Positions 34,449 through 43,564 of a stretch of 64,000 bases of DNA are shown piece by piece (positions within the stretch are counted from its first letter, which is position 1; every line of letters begins with the position of its first letter). A program made the translations under genes and the position numbers. This DNA is from Treponema sp. (GTDB lineage Bacteria > Spirochaetota > Spirochaetia > Treponematales > Treponemataceae). The notes under the pieces were generated by a model. The model was not told where the DNA came from, searched no databases, and was given only the letters and a program-made list of their open reading frames with translations. Where the stretch lies: contig JAFXSM010000038.1 of NCBI GenBank assembly GCA_017525605.1, positions 1-64,000 on the forward strand. Direction: 5' to 3'.

Positions 34449-35969
34449 CGCAACCTTGAACATCTGCTTGCCGCTCACGGCGAAACGCTCCGCATAGCCG
34501 TTTTCGTCAATCTGGGCGAGGGCGGTCTTTGCGACTTCATCAACGTCTTTGCCTTTGTCCATTTTTAGCTCAAAAATGAAAACCGCGTCCTTTGTGGTGA
34601 CGACGACATCGCTCCGTCCGTTCACGTTCTGAAGCTCGGAGACGACGCGCATTCCGCTCAGACGGAACATCAAGTGCGTCACCGACTCGTAGTAGTTTTC
34701 GCAGATATCTTTCTTTACGATTGTGGGCAAATCCGCAACCGCAGCCTTTATCATCGAGCAAACGCGGTCAACGTCCTTGTTCCTGAGCGCGTTCCGCAGA
34801 TTGCTGATTTCAAGCCCCATGTCGTCGTAGGGCACTGAGACGTATTTTGCCAAAAGAATTTTCAGGAACGACTGCTCGACCTCGCGGTTGGGGAAATCAA
34901 GCCAGAACATCCTGTCCTCGGCGTCGAAGCCTTTTATCGTGAGGTAGCCGCTTTGATAGATGACAGGGAGCATGTTCTTTGTGTTCGGGTCGTACTCCCG
35001 GAATGAAATCTCGTCGACCTCACGCCCGTTGACGAGCGTCTCAAGCTCCAGCGGCTGGTTCTGCAAAGCCTTCACGAGCATCGACGGAGTTCCGCTTTGG
35101 AACCAGTAGGAGCCGAAATCACAGTCCTTGAAGCATTTCAAAAGGCAGAACGGGTTGTAAACGCCTTCCACGTTGAACGAAAAATGATAGCCGTCGTACA
35201 TTGTTTTGAGCTTCTCTTTCGCCGCCTCCACCGTCATGCCGAACCGTTTCGCAAGTTCTTCGATTTCCAGCACAAAGTACGCGTTCAGCTCGGACTCAGA
35301 AATTCCGCAAATCGAAGAATACTTTGACACAAGACTTATATCGTCAAGCTGGTTCAGACCGCTGAAAATATTCATGTGGCTGATTTTCGTGATTCCCGTG
35401 ATGAACAAAAAGCGGATATATTGGTCGAGTTCCTTCAATGGGCTGTAGAACGCACGGAGTTCCGCCCGGTTTTTCTCCTCGTATTCGGAGTAGAGCGCAT
35501 CGAGCACCGGCTTGTCGTACTCGTCGATGATTACTGCGACCTGCTTGCCGGTCTTTTCGTAGGCGGTCGTTATAATCTCGGCAAAGCGGGTGAAAAATTC
35601 CGATGATTTTTTTTCGATTCCGTACTGTTCTTCGTATTTACCTAAAATCTGCTCAAAAAGTGCAAACAGTTTTTTTGAGTTGTCGAATGAGCCGCCGCCA
35701 AAGCTGATTTTAATTACCGGGCAAACTTCCCATTTTTTTTCAAGTTTTTCAAGCGCAAGCCCTCGGAACAGTTCTTTCTTGCCCAAGAAATATGCTTCCA
35801 TCGTGGAAAGCAAAAGGCTTTTTCCGAATCGGCGCGGACGGCTCAAAAAATATGCTTTTCCCTCGCGGGCAAGGTTGTAGACGTAAGCCGTCTTGTCCAC
35901 ATAGACGCAGCCTCGCCTTCTCAAATCCTCAAAATCCTGAATGCCAATCGGCAAAAATCGTTCTTCCAT
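34398..35969 (-). CDS. AAA-ATPase-like protein with PD-(D/E)XK nuclease-like C-terminus (DUF1703 type)
   Basis: 523 residues from ATG 35969; ATG 35978 overlaps a TATAAT box and is less likely. The N-terminus (LPIGIQDFEDLRRRGCVYVDKTAYVYNL) and Walker-like Y-F-L-S-R-P-R-R-F-G-K-S-L are typical of this family, followed by a Walker B-type V-A-V-I-I-D-E-Y-D-K-P. The C-terminal DUF1703-type domain has a restriction-like core (GRSDVVVTTKDAVFIFELKMDKG, with D, E and K of the PD-(D/E)XK site). These genes are multi-copy in gut anaerobes, often near mobile or repeat DNA, and their role is unknown; a nuclease or defence role is only suggested by the fold. The DNA between -10 and ATG is seven bases with no ribosome binding site. 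Confidence 0.87.
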   Translation of the reverse strand: MEERFLPIGIQDFEDLRRRGCVYVDKTAYVYNLAREGKAYFLSRPRRFGKSLLLSTMEAYFLGKKELFRGLALEKLEKKWEVCPVIKISFGGGSFDNSKKLFALFEQILGKYEEQYGIEKKSSEFFTRFAEIITTAYEKTGKQVAVIIDEYDKPVLDALYSEYEEKNRAELRAFYSPLKELDQYIRFLFITGITKISHMNIFSGLNQLDDISLVSKYSSICGISESELNAYFVLEIEELAKRFGMTVEAAKEKLKTMYDGYHFSFNVEGVYNPFCLLKCFKDCDFGSYWFQSGTPSMLVKALQNQPLELETLVNGREVDEISFREYDPNTKNMLPVIYQSGYLTIKGFDAEDRMFWLDFPNREVEQSFLKILLAKYVSVPYDDMGLEISNLRNALRNKDVDRVCSMIKAAVADLPTIVKKDICENYYESVTHLMFRLSGMRVVSELQNVNGRSDVVVTTKDAVFIFELKMDKGKDVDEVAKTALAQIDENGYAERFAVSGKQMFKVALVFSSDGKGLLLWKVR

Positions 35970-35976
35970 AGAATCC

Positions 35977-35982
35977 ATTATA
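35977..35982 (-). promoter_or_regulatory. -10 box seven bases before the AAA-ATPase ATG
   Basis: TATAAT (minus strand 35982-35977), GGATTCT, ATG 35969, the same geometry as the methyltransferase gene. The -35 matches three of six positions at best. Confidence 0.5.
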
Positions 35983-36079
35983 TTCTGTTTGGGAAAACCG
36001 TTCCATAAAAACGCACGACCATCTCATCGGGAGACTCGAAGTCGGGCGCGGAAGTTTGAGGCAGTGAACGCGCTACAAC

Positions 36080-36100
36080 TCTCAACTCTCAACTCTCAAC
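36080..36100. repeat. Short CTCAACT tandem repeat in the gap before the OmpA-like gene
   Basis: CTCAACT occurs three times head to tail in a 280-bp gene-free gap (35979-36257). The reverse complement, GAGAGTTGAGA, also appears near 1145. Probably neutral microsatellite-like sequence. Confidence 0.5.
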
Positions 36101-36111
36101 CGATAAGTTTG

Positions 36112-36137
36112 CCCGCAGCATCTTTGCGGGATTTTCT
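36112..36137 (+). terminator. Hairpin with T-rich tail upstream of the OmpA-like gene
   Basis: CCCGCA (36112-36117) pairs with TGCGGG (36125-36130), followed by ATTTTCTTG. No annotated plus-strand gene ends before it, so it may terminate read-through or an unannotated short transcript. Confidence 0.5.
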
Positions 36138-36187
36138 TGTTTTAAAAGCAGTTTTCAATTTCTTCAATATATATTCATTTTTCTCGA

Positions 36188-36240
36188 CGAAAAGGCCGCT
36201 GTCCGTGGATTCTAGCTCCATGAACGGCGGTCTTTTTTCG
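36188..36240 (+). promoter_or_regulatory. Long leader stem-loop directly before the OmpA-like gene
   Basis: About 20 base pairs: 36188-36209 with 36217-36240, loop TTCTAGC, several G-U pairs and one mismatch. It ends in a T-run (TCTTTTTTCG) and the AAGGAG site begins seven bases later (36247). It looks like a terminator but sits inside the leader, so attenuation or mRNA stabilisation is possible. Confidence 0.65.
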
Positions 36241-36257
36241 TTTCGCAAGGAGTTTTT

Positions 36258-38027
36258 ATGAAAAGAAAACACTTATTGCTCTGTGCGGCTCTTATTGTTT
36301 CTGCAAGCTTTGCAAAAGCCGATGAAACGAATGCCGGGAACGCAGGAAAAAAATCCAGCATCTCATTTTTCTCCGACGACGTTCCACGCTACAAGGGGTT
36401 CGCATTCGGCGTGTTCGGGACGAACCAGTACGGACTTGGCGGCTGGGGCGACTTTGCCCCTGTGATGGCGGGCGGCGGAATCAGCGCGGAGTACACGCTG
36501 CCTCCGTTTTTGCACAAGAACCTTGACCTGGGCTTCTCGCTCCATGCGGACTACGCCCACATCTTCCCGAACAAGGACAGCACCTTAAAGCGCGACGACG
36601 ACATAGGCGCGTCGTTCTCATTGTGGATGCGCATTCCGTTCACGCTCGGAAACGCTCGCTTCGCTTTGCAGCCGGAAGTTGGCTACGGCATGGTTTTCCA
36701 CAACGCAGAAGGACAGAACGGCTCCGATGCCGACGGCTGGTACTACGACCAAGTTCTTTCCGTCGCTCCGGCTCTCCGCTGGATTCCGCAGAAACTCGAC
36801 ACGCTCGAATTCGACATCGCGCCTTTGTACACGTTCGCGCCGGAAAAATACAGTCATACTTTGAACCAGCTGGGATTCCGTCTGGGCGTCGTCTGGCACA
36901 TCGACAGTTTTATCCAAGCGAAGGCGGAAGCGAAGGAAAGGGAACGCCAGGCGAAAATCGCGGAGGAGCAGCGGCTTGAGCGTGAGCGTCAGGAAGAGGA
37001 GGCTCGAAAGCAGCGCGAGGAAGAAGAGCGCAAGAAGGCTGAAATCGAGCGGCTCAGGAAGGAAGCCGAGCAGGCCGCCGCTGACGAAGCTGAACGGCTC
37101 CGCATAGAAGAAGAAATCCGAAGGGCGGAGGAAGAGGCGCGGCTTGCAGAAGAAGCGCGCAAGGCCGCCGAAGAGGAAGCCGCGAGAATCGCCGAGGAAG
37201 AGCGGCGTAAGGCGGAGGAAGAAGCCGCCCGAATCGCAGCCGAGGAAGCTCGTAGGGCGGAAATCGCAGCATGGCCGAACCCGCTTGCCGCCATCGTTGC
37301 GCAAAAAGCGGAGAACTTTACCCCGGACGGAGACGGCGTGAACGACACCGTGATTCTCACTCCGTCTATTCAGTATGTGGAAGAGACGCCTGAGAACTGG
37401 ATTATCAAAATCACAGACCCGCAGGGCAACGACTTCAGGACGTTCAAAGGAAACGGCGCGCTGCCTGAGAGCCTTGAATGGGACGGAAAGAGCGACAAGG
37501 GCGAGACCGTCGTCTCGAAGAACACCTACACGGCTCATCTTACGGTCGTTCCGAGCAGGACGGACAGGCTCCGAACGAAAGCGCAGGAAGTGAAGGCCGA
37601 AACACCGGTTGAGACAGGACTTCTGCTTGAAGTAATCGTTCCTGAGCAGGAATGGAAAATCGTCGTCCAGGGATTCACCTTTGACCCGGATGCGGCGACG
37701 TTCAACAAGCTCACGCCGGAGCAGCTTCAGAAGAACCGCGAGATTCTCGATGAAGTGACCAAGCAGATTTTTGACCATCCGGGCGCGAACGTGGTCGTTG
37801 AAGGCTACGCAAACAACGTTTTCGGCACGAAGCGCGAGGAAAACGAGGAGCTGGTTCTGCTTTCGCAGAAGCGCGCGGAGACTATTGTTGAGGAACTTGT
37901 GAACCGCGGAATCGAGCGCGAGACGCTCACAGCCAAAGGCATGGGAAGCCAGAACCCGATTGCGGGAAGACGCGACCGCGCGAACTGGTGGAAGAACCGC
38001 CGCGTCGAATTCAGGATTAAGAAATAG
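36258..38027 (+). CDS. OmpA-family outer-membrane protein with long charged helical rod
   Basis: 589 residues with signal peptide (MKRKHLLLCAALIVSASFA). Regions: beta-rich barrel-like part (about 35-215); a long Glu/Lys/Arg/Ala helix (about 218-337, repeats such as EEEARKQREEEERKKAE); a FlgD/Ig-like domain (about 340-440, NFTPDGDGVNDTV and DPQGNDFRTFKG); and an OmpA C-terminal peptidoglycan-binding domain (about 480-589, VVVEGYANN, LSQKRAETIVEELVNRG, NRRVEF). The order barrel-rod-OmpA suggests a strut joining the outer membrane to peptidoglycan across the spirochaete periplasm. The antisense strand of the rod is open for 514 codons, a side effect of its codon bias. The lipoprotein gene follows 11 bp later. 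Confidence 0.87.
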   Translation: MKRKHLLLCAALIVSASFAKADETNAGNAGKKSSISFFSDDVPRYKGFAFGVFGTNQYGLGGWGDFAPVMAGGGISAEYTLPPFLHKNLDLGFSLHADYAHIFPNKDSTLKRDDDIGASFSLWMRIPFTLGNARFALQPEVGYGMVFHNAEGQNGSDADGWYYDQVLSVAPALRWIPQKLDTLEFDIAPLYTFAPEKYSHTLNQLGFRLGVVWHIDSFIQAKAEAKERERQAKIAEEQRLERERQEEEARKQREEEERKKAEIERLRKEAEQAAADEAERLRIEEEIRRAEEEARLAEEARKAAEEEAARIAEEERRKAEEEAARIAAEEARRAEIAAWPNPLAAIVAQKAENFTPDGDGVNDTVILTPSIQYVEETPENWIIKITDPQGNDFRTFKGNGALPESLEWDGKSDKGETVVSKNTYTAHLTVVPSRTDRLRTKAQEVKAETPVETGLLLEVIVPEQEWKIVVQGFTFDPDAATFNKLTPEQLQKNREILDEVTKQIFDHPGANVVVEGYANNVFGTKREENEELVLLSQKRAETIVEELVNRGIERETLTAKGMGSQNPIAGRRDRANWWKNRRVEFRIKK

Positions 38028-38038
38028 GGGGTGCTGAC

Positions 38039-40108
38039 ATGAACATGAAACGGATTTTTCTATACATAATGGTGGTTTTGGCTGCGGCACTTTTTTCGTG
38101 CAGCCAGCTTTACGAGGATTTGCTCGTGAAGGAGGATGAGAAGCATTCGCTTTCCGTGACAAGCGCGGAGATTTCGGACTCTGAGGGAACGAAGACGCTC
38201 ACTGTTACGACGGCGGACGGAGTGACGACATCTTCCGTGGTGAGCGTTGACGGAACTGAATGCTCTATAACCGGCACCGTGACCGAAAACGCAGACGGAA
38301 CAAAGACAATCAGCTACGACGTTTCTTCCGTTGTGACGGCGGAGACGCTTGGAGGCACCGTTTCCGTGACGATTCGGGCGGAAGGATTCAAGGACACCGA
38401 GACGACTGCGGACTACACGCCGGCTGTCGTTCTCACCGTTCCCGAAGACAAAGACGTGTTCAACAGCGAGGCTTCATCCGAGGAGGAACCGACCGCCACT
38501 ACGAACTACCGCGATTCGATTACCGTAACAAAAACATACACCGCAAGCGACACTACTGCGCTTTCTTCTTGGGCGGACGTGCAGTCGTTCATGGCGGACA
38601 GCGCGAACAACGGAAAGACAATTTCCGTGACGTTCACCGCAACTGCCGACAAGGACAGCTCGAAGACTGCGACGGCTTCTGTGACCTACACCGTAAAGAA
38701 AGACGCAACAATCGACAGCGTTGAAGTTACTTCAAGCGCAAACGGTGAATTCGTCGTGGGCGCGACACTCACCGCAACGACCTACTATCTCGATGAAGAC
38801 AACGGCAACGCAAAGACCGAATACACAGGCCACGGAGTTTCGTACCAGTGGTACATCGCGGACGACTCAAGCGGAACGGGCGAGAGCGCGATTGCAGGCG
38901 CGACCAAAAACGCATACACGGTCGAGTCAAGCGTGAACGGCTCTTCTCCGTGCGGAAAGTACATTTATGTGAAAGCGACACAGGCTTCGACAAGCACGAC
39001 AAAAACTTCCGAAATGAAGGCGATTAAGAAGAGCGTGACCTACGTTACGGACATAAAATCAGGAACTTCCGAGACCGTCACATACGATAGTTCATACGCT
39101 TCCCTCAAGAGCGACGCGGCAAAGACCAACCGCACATTCGTGGGCTGGTACCGCGAATCGAACTATTCGGGCGATAAAGTTACCGACAGCGACATCGCAG
39201 GCTTTGCCGACAGCGAGACGCTTTTTGCGCGCTGGGGCGGAGCGGCTCTGGACATCAGCGTTCCTGTGGGAGACGGAGCTGGAAAGATGTTCAAGAGCGC
39301 GTACCTGCACATTCCGGGAGTCGCAATCGCGGACTTTGACGACGACGGATTCGACATCTTGAGCGGAGAGAGCGCGGTCATCAACAACCACGCGTCAATC
39401 GACTTGAGCGGAAAGAAGTTCGTGGACGGCACGGAAACCGCGCTCGCGGGCTACACGGCAGGCACGAGCGGAAACATGACGCTCCGGGTGCAGATGGGCG
39501 CGGTGGACGCTTCGAGCGGAACGAACCTTGCTTCAACAAAGCTCATCATCACGCTTGTGGACACGGACGGGGGCTGGTACCTCACCTACATCGACGGCGC
39601 GAACTTTACGGCAAGCGCGACAGCCCACATCGCCACAGGCTCGGCACTCACCGCGTTCTCACACAGCACGACGGCGACAATCAACGGACAGAGCTACACA
39701 ATCGCAACCCACAACGCGGGCGGCTACAGCCCAGAGGACGTGGGAACGTATCATCTGTGGTCAGAGAGTGCGCCTAGCTTCGCCGAATCAGGCTTTACGC
39801 TCCCGACTCTCGCCGACATCGAGAACTTCGTTCAGGACAGCGCGACGGTGGCGGCAACATCGAGCCAAATCACAGGCTTGCACGGCTATACGATTGGCGG
39901 CGTGTTCTTCCCAGCAGGCGGCTACAGAGCAAGCACCACGGCAGACAGCACGAGCGACAACTACAACTGCGAGCTGGATTATTGGTCTGGAACTGCTTCA
40001 ACAACAAACATGACAGACTTTGCATACAGCCTGACAGGCGGAAGCGATGCATTGACGACAGGCGTATGGAAGAAGGACCAATACTTCACCGTAAGATTAA
40101 TTCAGTAA
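38039..40108 (+). CDS. Surface lipoprotein with Ig-like domains and an InlB-type repeat
   Basis: 689 residues; AGGGGG lies seven bases before ATG 38039, and a second ATG two codons later is equally possible. Lipobox A-L-F-S-C gives a lipoprotein. Three or more Ser/Thr-rich Ig-like segments (about 35-330, V-T-F-T-A-T-A-D-K and similar) precede a Listeria-Bacteroides (InlB B) repeat near 345-395 (NRTFVGWYRESNYSGDKVTD, then LFARWGG). The C-terminal 200 residues, rich in Gly/Ser/Tyr with D-Y-W-S-G-T, resemble a formylglycine-generating-enzyme-like or similar lectin fold seen in treponemal lipoproteins. Role: probably adhesion or matrix binding. It appears to be in one operon with the OmpA-like gene. 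Confidence 0.78.
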   Translation: MNMKRIFLYIMVVLAAALFSCSQLYEDLLVKEDEKHSLSVTSAEISDSEGTKTLTVTTADGVTTSSVVSVDGTECSITGTVTENADGTKTISYDVSSVVTAETLGGTVSVTIRAEGFKDTETTADYTPAVVLTVPEDKDVFNSEASSEEEPTATTNYRDSITVTKTYTASDTTALSSWADVQSFMADSANNGKTISVTFTATADKDSSKTATASVTYTVKKDATIDSVEVTSSANGEFVVGATLTATTYYLDEDNGNAKTEYTGHGVSYQWYIADDSSGTGESAIAGATKNAYTVESSVNGSSPCGKYIYVKATQASTSTTKTSEMKAIKKSVTYVTDIKSGTSETVTYDSSYASLKSDAAKTNRTFVGWYRESNYSGDKVTDSDIAGFADSETLFARWGGAALDISVPVGDGAGKMFKSAYLHIPGVAIADFDDDGFDILSGESAVINNHASIDLSGKKFVDGTETALAGYTAGTSGNMTLRVQMGAVDASSGTNLASTKLIITLVDTDGGWYLTYIDGANFTASATAHIATGSALTAFSHSTTATINGQSYTIATHNAGGYSPEDVGTYHLWSESAPSFAESGFTLPTLADIENFVQDSATVAATSSQITGLHGYTIGGVFFPAGGYRASTTADSTSDNYNCELDYWSGTASTTNMTDFAYSLTGGSDALTTGVWKKDQYFTVRLIQ

Positions 40109-40109
40109 G

Positions 40110-40140
40110 TTGTTAAAAATCACAGTCTGCAATTTATAAT
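40110..40140 (+). promoter_or_regulatory. Candidate promoter before the PLAT/LysM-like gene
   Basis: TATAAT at 40135-40140 with TTGTTA at 40110-40115, a 19-bp spacer that is longer than ideal. It falls between the lipoprotein stop and two small hairpins. Confidence 0.35.
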
Positions 40141-40152
40141 TAATATCGTAGG

Positions 40153-40201
40153 GACTTACAAAAATAAGTCATGGCAGCAACCGTGCGGCAAAAAAAGCCG
40201 C
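40153..40201 (+). promoter_or_regulatory. Two stem-loops in the leader of the PLAT/LysM-like gene
   Basis: GACTTA/TAAGTC (40153-40158, 40165-40170) and GCGGC/GCCGC (40185-40189, 40197-40201, loop A7). The second ends one base before AAAGGAG (40202-40208), so it would directly affect ribosome access. Confidence 0.55.
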
Positions 40202-40216
40202 AAAGGAGACGTTTCA

Positions 40217-43200
40217 ATGAGCCTTTATTTTGAATGTCGGGCTAAAACGGATGAGAAAACGGTAAGGAGCGGAAATCTTATTTCTGTCAAAAAAGGCGGA
40301 AATCCAAAGCTTTCCGAAACGTTTCCATTTCCATTTGTTGAACGCTCTGACGCAAGAATCTACAAAAAAGAAAGTTTCGTGAATTTGGAAAAGGTTCAGA
40401 CTTTTGAAGAATATTTGATAATGGAACAAGATTCCAAGAATCCGCCTGTAAAAAGCGACGAAATGACCGATGAAGTCTTTGAAGAAATCGTCAAAAAATC
40501 AGATGACGAAGCCGTCAACGCTTTGTGGAACAGGTTGCAGAACAGCGAAGAAGTCAAAACGTTCTCCAAAGAAGTTGAGCTTCCAAAGGACGACAGCGAA
40601 TGGAATTACGAGGCTGTTTATAAAAACACCTATGTTTCCTGCGCGATTCTCTATGAAGATTTCATCATAATCTTTGAGGACGCTTTAATCGATTCGGAAC
40701 TCGTTGATTTTGAAAAGAGCGAGCCTGAAAAACTCCGAAACCTCAAGGGCAAAAAGCCTTCCTACAAAAAACGCTCCATGCGTTTTGAAATTGCGGGCGG
40801 GCAGCAACTTGTGCCGTTCAAGAGAATTGATTCTGACGGCAAAGAAAAAGACTGCTACGGCTACATCACAATCAATGATTTTGCAGGTTCGGCGACCAGA
40901 GAAGATTCGGGCGACCTCAAAAAATGCAATGAAATCTGGCTCACCAAAAACGGCGATTTGGATATCAGATGCGGCAACCTTAAGAGCGACTCCGTAAAGC
41001 AGTGGATTGTAAAGACCGTTTCCGACAGGGACGAACTGAGCGAGGAAGACAAAGAGAATATCGCAGGCAAATATCATTTTGCCTTTACTTGCTCCATTAC
41101 GGTGAACATCAAAAACTGTACCCTCTTTGGAGACCCAGAAAAAACAGAAAAAGTCTTTATTGATGAAGTTCTCATCACCCACAGCTCTAAATTCTGGGTG
41201 GATAGATGGATAGTTACGGGAGCGACCGGCAATGAAAAATGGCGCTGGAACGATTACGACGAGCTTTGGGAAGGTCCGATGATTAATGTTTGCGGCGTAC
41301 AGCTTTCTCTGGCATTTCAGCACTACAACAGCAGTGAATACGGCATGATGCTCGTTGATGCGCGCGAACTTGTTCCGTTCTACAACATGCAGATAAAAAC
41401 GGCAAGCGGCGGCTTCACAGGCACCGATTCAGACATAACAGTCGTACTTCATGGTGAATACGGAGACTATGGACCTGTTCGGCTGAACGGCTATGTGACT
41501 CATTCCAACGCGTTCGAGGAAGGAATGTGCGACGGCATCACAATCGGCACAAAGCTGAAAGACCGTTACAGGCGCGTGGGAAGAATCTACCAGATAGATT
41601 TGAAAAGCAACATGAAATGGGCGGCGCCTGGCTGGAAGCCTGAATTCATAGACGTTTCCCAGATGATGTTCAAATACGGTTTCGAGAACTGCCTTTCTTC
41701 TGCCTGGGAAGCAGAACCTGTTGCGAGCGAGCGAAGCGCGGAAGACTATGTTTCAAGATTCTTTCTGGGGGAATGGATAGATTCCAAAAAAACATACGGC
41801 TACACCGTAGAGCCAAAAGCGTGGTCAAAACTCCATGCGTTCCTGTTCGTCGCGGACGAGGAAGTTTCCTACGACAAGGAAGACATTGAAAAGCCTAACT
41901 GCCATGTAATTCCGAGAGGAATGAAGACAATGATTAACCTCAACTGCGGCAGGGACTTTGTCATCAAGCCCGACAACATAAAGGAATTCGGAAGGTCGTT
42001 TTCAAGAAAGATTACACCGGAAGAAATCGGAAAGGACGTGAGGATTGCCGACAACGACACGATAAAGCTTCTATCTTCCACCCGCGATTACACGACCGCA
42101 CGGAAAATCTTTGAATCGCTCGAAAAGCCTGAAAGAGTGAACAAGGATTATATTTACTACATGTCCGTTGCCGCGGAAGGAGACAGCCTGCGAGAAGTTG
42201 CGGAAAAATTTGGCTATGCAGGGCATAGGGGAGAGGGCAGCATAGATTTGTCTTATGATTTTGCGGAAAAGGCTGGTTTGCCGACTTTCGGCGAGACCGC
42301 TTTCAGGACATACAGGACGACAATCACAAAGCAGCATCTTTACGGTGCGCTTCTTTGCAACGATATTGTCGCAATGGTTGATTTGGGAGTCGGCAAAGGA
42401 ATCAAGGTTGAGCTTCTGAAAAACGAGGAGTTTGTGGAAATCAACGGAAGCCGCACCAATTATCCGAATGCCGTCAAGAACTACAACACCGACCTTTACA
42501 AGAACGCCACAAACGACAGCGTTTTTGTGAACCTTGACGGAAAACCGCTTCCGAAAGACATCTATGCAAGGGCTAACAGCTATCCGACAATCTGCCCGAA
42601 CTGGGAGTTCTACATAGACGCTATTACAGAAAAAGAAAGAAGCCTCCTGAACAAGGACAAAGTTCTCAGGGCGAACTTGCAGTTCAACATGCTGGAGCGG
42701 GAAAGTCTTGTCCAGATAAAAAGGAAGTTCCTGAAGTGCGACCCGAACTACAAGGAGTCCGAAACTCCAGGAAGACCGCCTGCAGAGGAGCTTCCAGAAA
42801 GCGTGGAGGAACTCCAAAGGCAGATTGTGGAGCTGAACAATATTAACGCGGGACTTCTGGAAGACAACGCGCGGCTTTTGAACGACGTCAACAGGCTGAC
42901 AGCCGAACTCAAGAACTGCGGGGATTCCAAAACGGAGCTTGAAAATCAGATTGCAGCCCTAGAAAACGACAATCTTGCGTTGATAAACGAAAATGCAGCT
43001 CTTACGCAGCAGAACAAAACTCTGCAACAGGAGTTCGACAAATTCAAGGAAAGCCACGAGAACTGTGAAAACACAATCTCCGCCCTCACTGCGACCGTGA
43101 ACGACTTGCAATCACAGCTCGATTCTTGTCCTTCCGACCTCAAAAAAGCGACAGAGCAGATAAATGCTTTGACCGCACAAATTGAAGATTTGCAGAAGCA

Positions 43201-43501
43201 GCTTGATAATTCTTCAGGAGGGATACCGGAACCAACATCTAAAAAAGAAGCAAAAAAGCTCATCGCACAACTCGAAGCAGAGATAAAAGCTCTGAAAGAG
43301 AAGTGGAAAATCAAAGATTCACAAGGTGTTGATAGTCGTTTGCGACTTCGCCGTACAGAATTGGTCGAAGATCTTCGTCGTCTTGAATCAAAGACAAGTG
43401 GCGGCAACACAGCGACAGAAAAAGAAAAGGCGGAGATAGCAAAAATTCGTTCTGAAATCCGTTCGATTGACAGAGAGTTAAAAGAACGCGAGGAAGACTA
43501 A
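40217..43501 (+). CDS. Large PLAT-domain and LysM-like protein with C-terminal coiled coil, function unknown
   Basis: 1094 residues, no signal peptide or membrane segment. Visible parts: N-terminal 390 residues of unknown fold; a PLAT/LH2-like segment (about 400-490: TGTDSDITVVLHGEYGDYGPVRLN, then RVGRIYQIDLKSNMKWAAPGWKPEF), the pattern of a lipid- or protein-binding beta-sandwich; a LysM-like stretch (about 645-690: SVAAEGDSLREVAEKFGYAG); and from about 860 a Leu/Asn/Glu coiled coil with heptad spacing (LENQIAALENDNLALINENAALTQ) to the end. AAAGGAG precedes the ATG, right behind a hairpin. PLAT plus LysM plus coiled coil in one cytoplasmic protein is a combination I do not know. The nearest named idea is a structural or baseplate-like protein, but nothing else here supports an injection machine. 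Confidence 0.6.
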   Translation: MSLYFECRAKTDEKTVRSGNLISVKKGGNPKLSETFPFPFVERSDARIYKKESFVNLEKVQTFEEYLIMEQDSKNPPVKSDEMTDEVFEEIVKKSDDEAVNALWNRLQNSEEVKTFSKEVELPKDDSEWNYEAVYKNTYVSCAILYEDFIIIFEDALIDSELVDFEKSEPEKLRNLKGKKPSYKKRSMRFEIAGGQQLVPFKRIDSDGKEKDCYGYITINDFAGSATREDSGDLKKCNEIWLTKNGDLDIRCGNLKSDSVKQWIVKTVSDRDELSEEDKENIAGKYHFAFTCSITVNIKNCTLFGDPEKTEKVFIDEVLITHSSKFWVDRWIVTGATGNEKWRWNDYDELWEGPMINVCGVQLSLAFQHYNSSEYGMMLVDARELVPFYNMQIKTASGGFTGTDSDITVVLHGEYGDYGPVRLNGYVTHSNAFEEGMCDGITIGTKLKDRYRRVGRIYQIDLKSNMKWAAPGWKPEFIDVSQMMFKYGFENCLSSAWEAEPVASERSAEDYVSRFFLGEWIDSKKTYGYTVEPKAWSKLHAFLFVADEEVSYDKEDIEKPNCHVIPRGMKTMINLNCGRDFVIKPDNIKEFGRSFSRKITPEEIGKDVRIADNDTIKLLSSTRDYTTARKIFESLEKPERVNKDYIYYMSVAAEGDSLREVAEKFGYAGHRGEGSIDLSYDFAEKAGLPTFGETAFRTYRTTITKQHLYGALLCNDIVAMVDLGVGKGIKVELLKNEEFVEINGSRTNYPNAVKNYNTDLYKNATNDSVFVNLDGKPLPKDIYARANSYPTICPNWEFYIDAITEKERSLLNKDKVLRANLQFNMLERESLVQIKRKFLKCDPNYKESETPGRPPAEELPESVEELQRQIVELNNINAGLLEDNARLLNDVNRLTAELKNCGDSKTELENQIAALENDNLALINENAALTQQNKTLQQEFDKFKESHENCENTISALTATVNDLQSQLDSCPSDLKKATEQINALTAQIEDLQKQLDNSSGGIPEPTSKKEAKKLIAQLEAEIKALKEKWKIKDSQGVDSRLRLRRTELVEDLRRLESKTSGGNTATEKEKAEIAKIRSEIRSIDRELKEREED

Positions 43502-43506
43502 AAAAC

Positions 43507-43548
43507 AAAGCGGTGAAGTTCGCTTGAAAAAACAACTTTGCCGCTTTT
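43507..43548 (+). terminator. 14-bp stem-loop between the PLAT gene and the beta-helix gene
   Basis: 43507-43520 pairs with 43534-43547 (12 Watson-Crick pairs and two G-U), loop of 13. The right arm ends in TTTT, so it can terminate, but GGAGG for the next gene starts at 43553, five bases later. Confidence 0.7.
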
Positions 43549-43564
43549 ACATGGAGGATATGAA

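Noticed and set aside
36618..38162. 514-codon antisense ORF over the OmpA-like gene
   Set aside because: It mirrors the Glu/Lys/Arg/Ala codons of the helical rod; its product is Arg/Phe/Leu-rich with no motif, and the plus-strand protein is clearly real.
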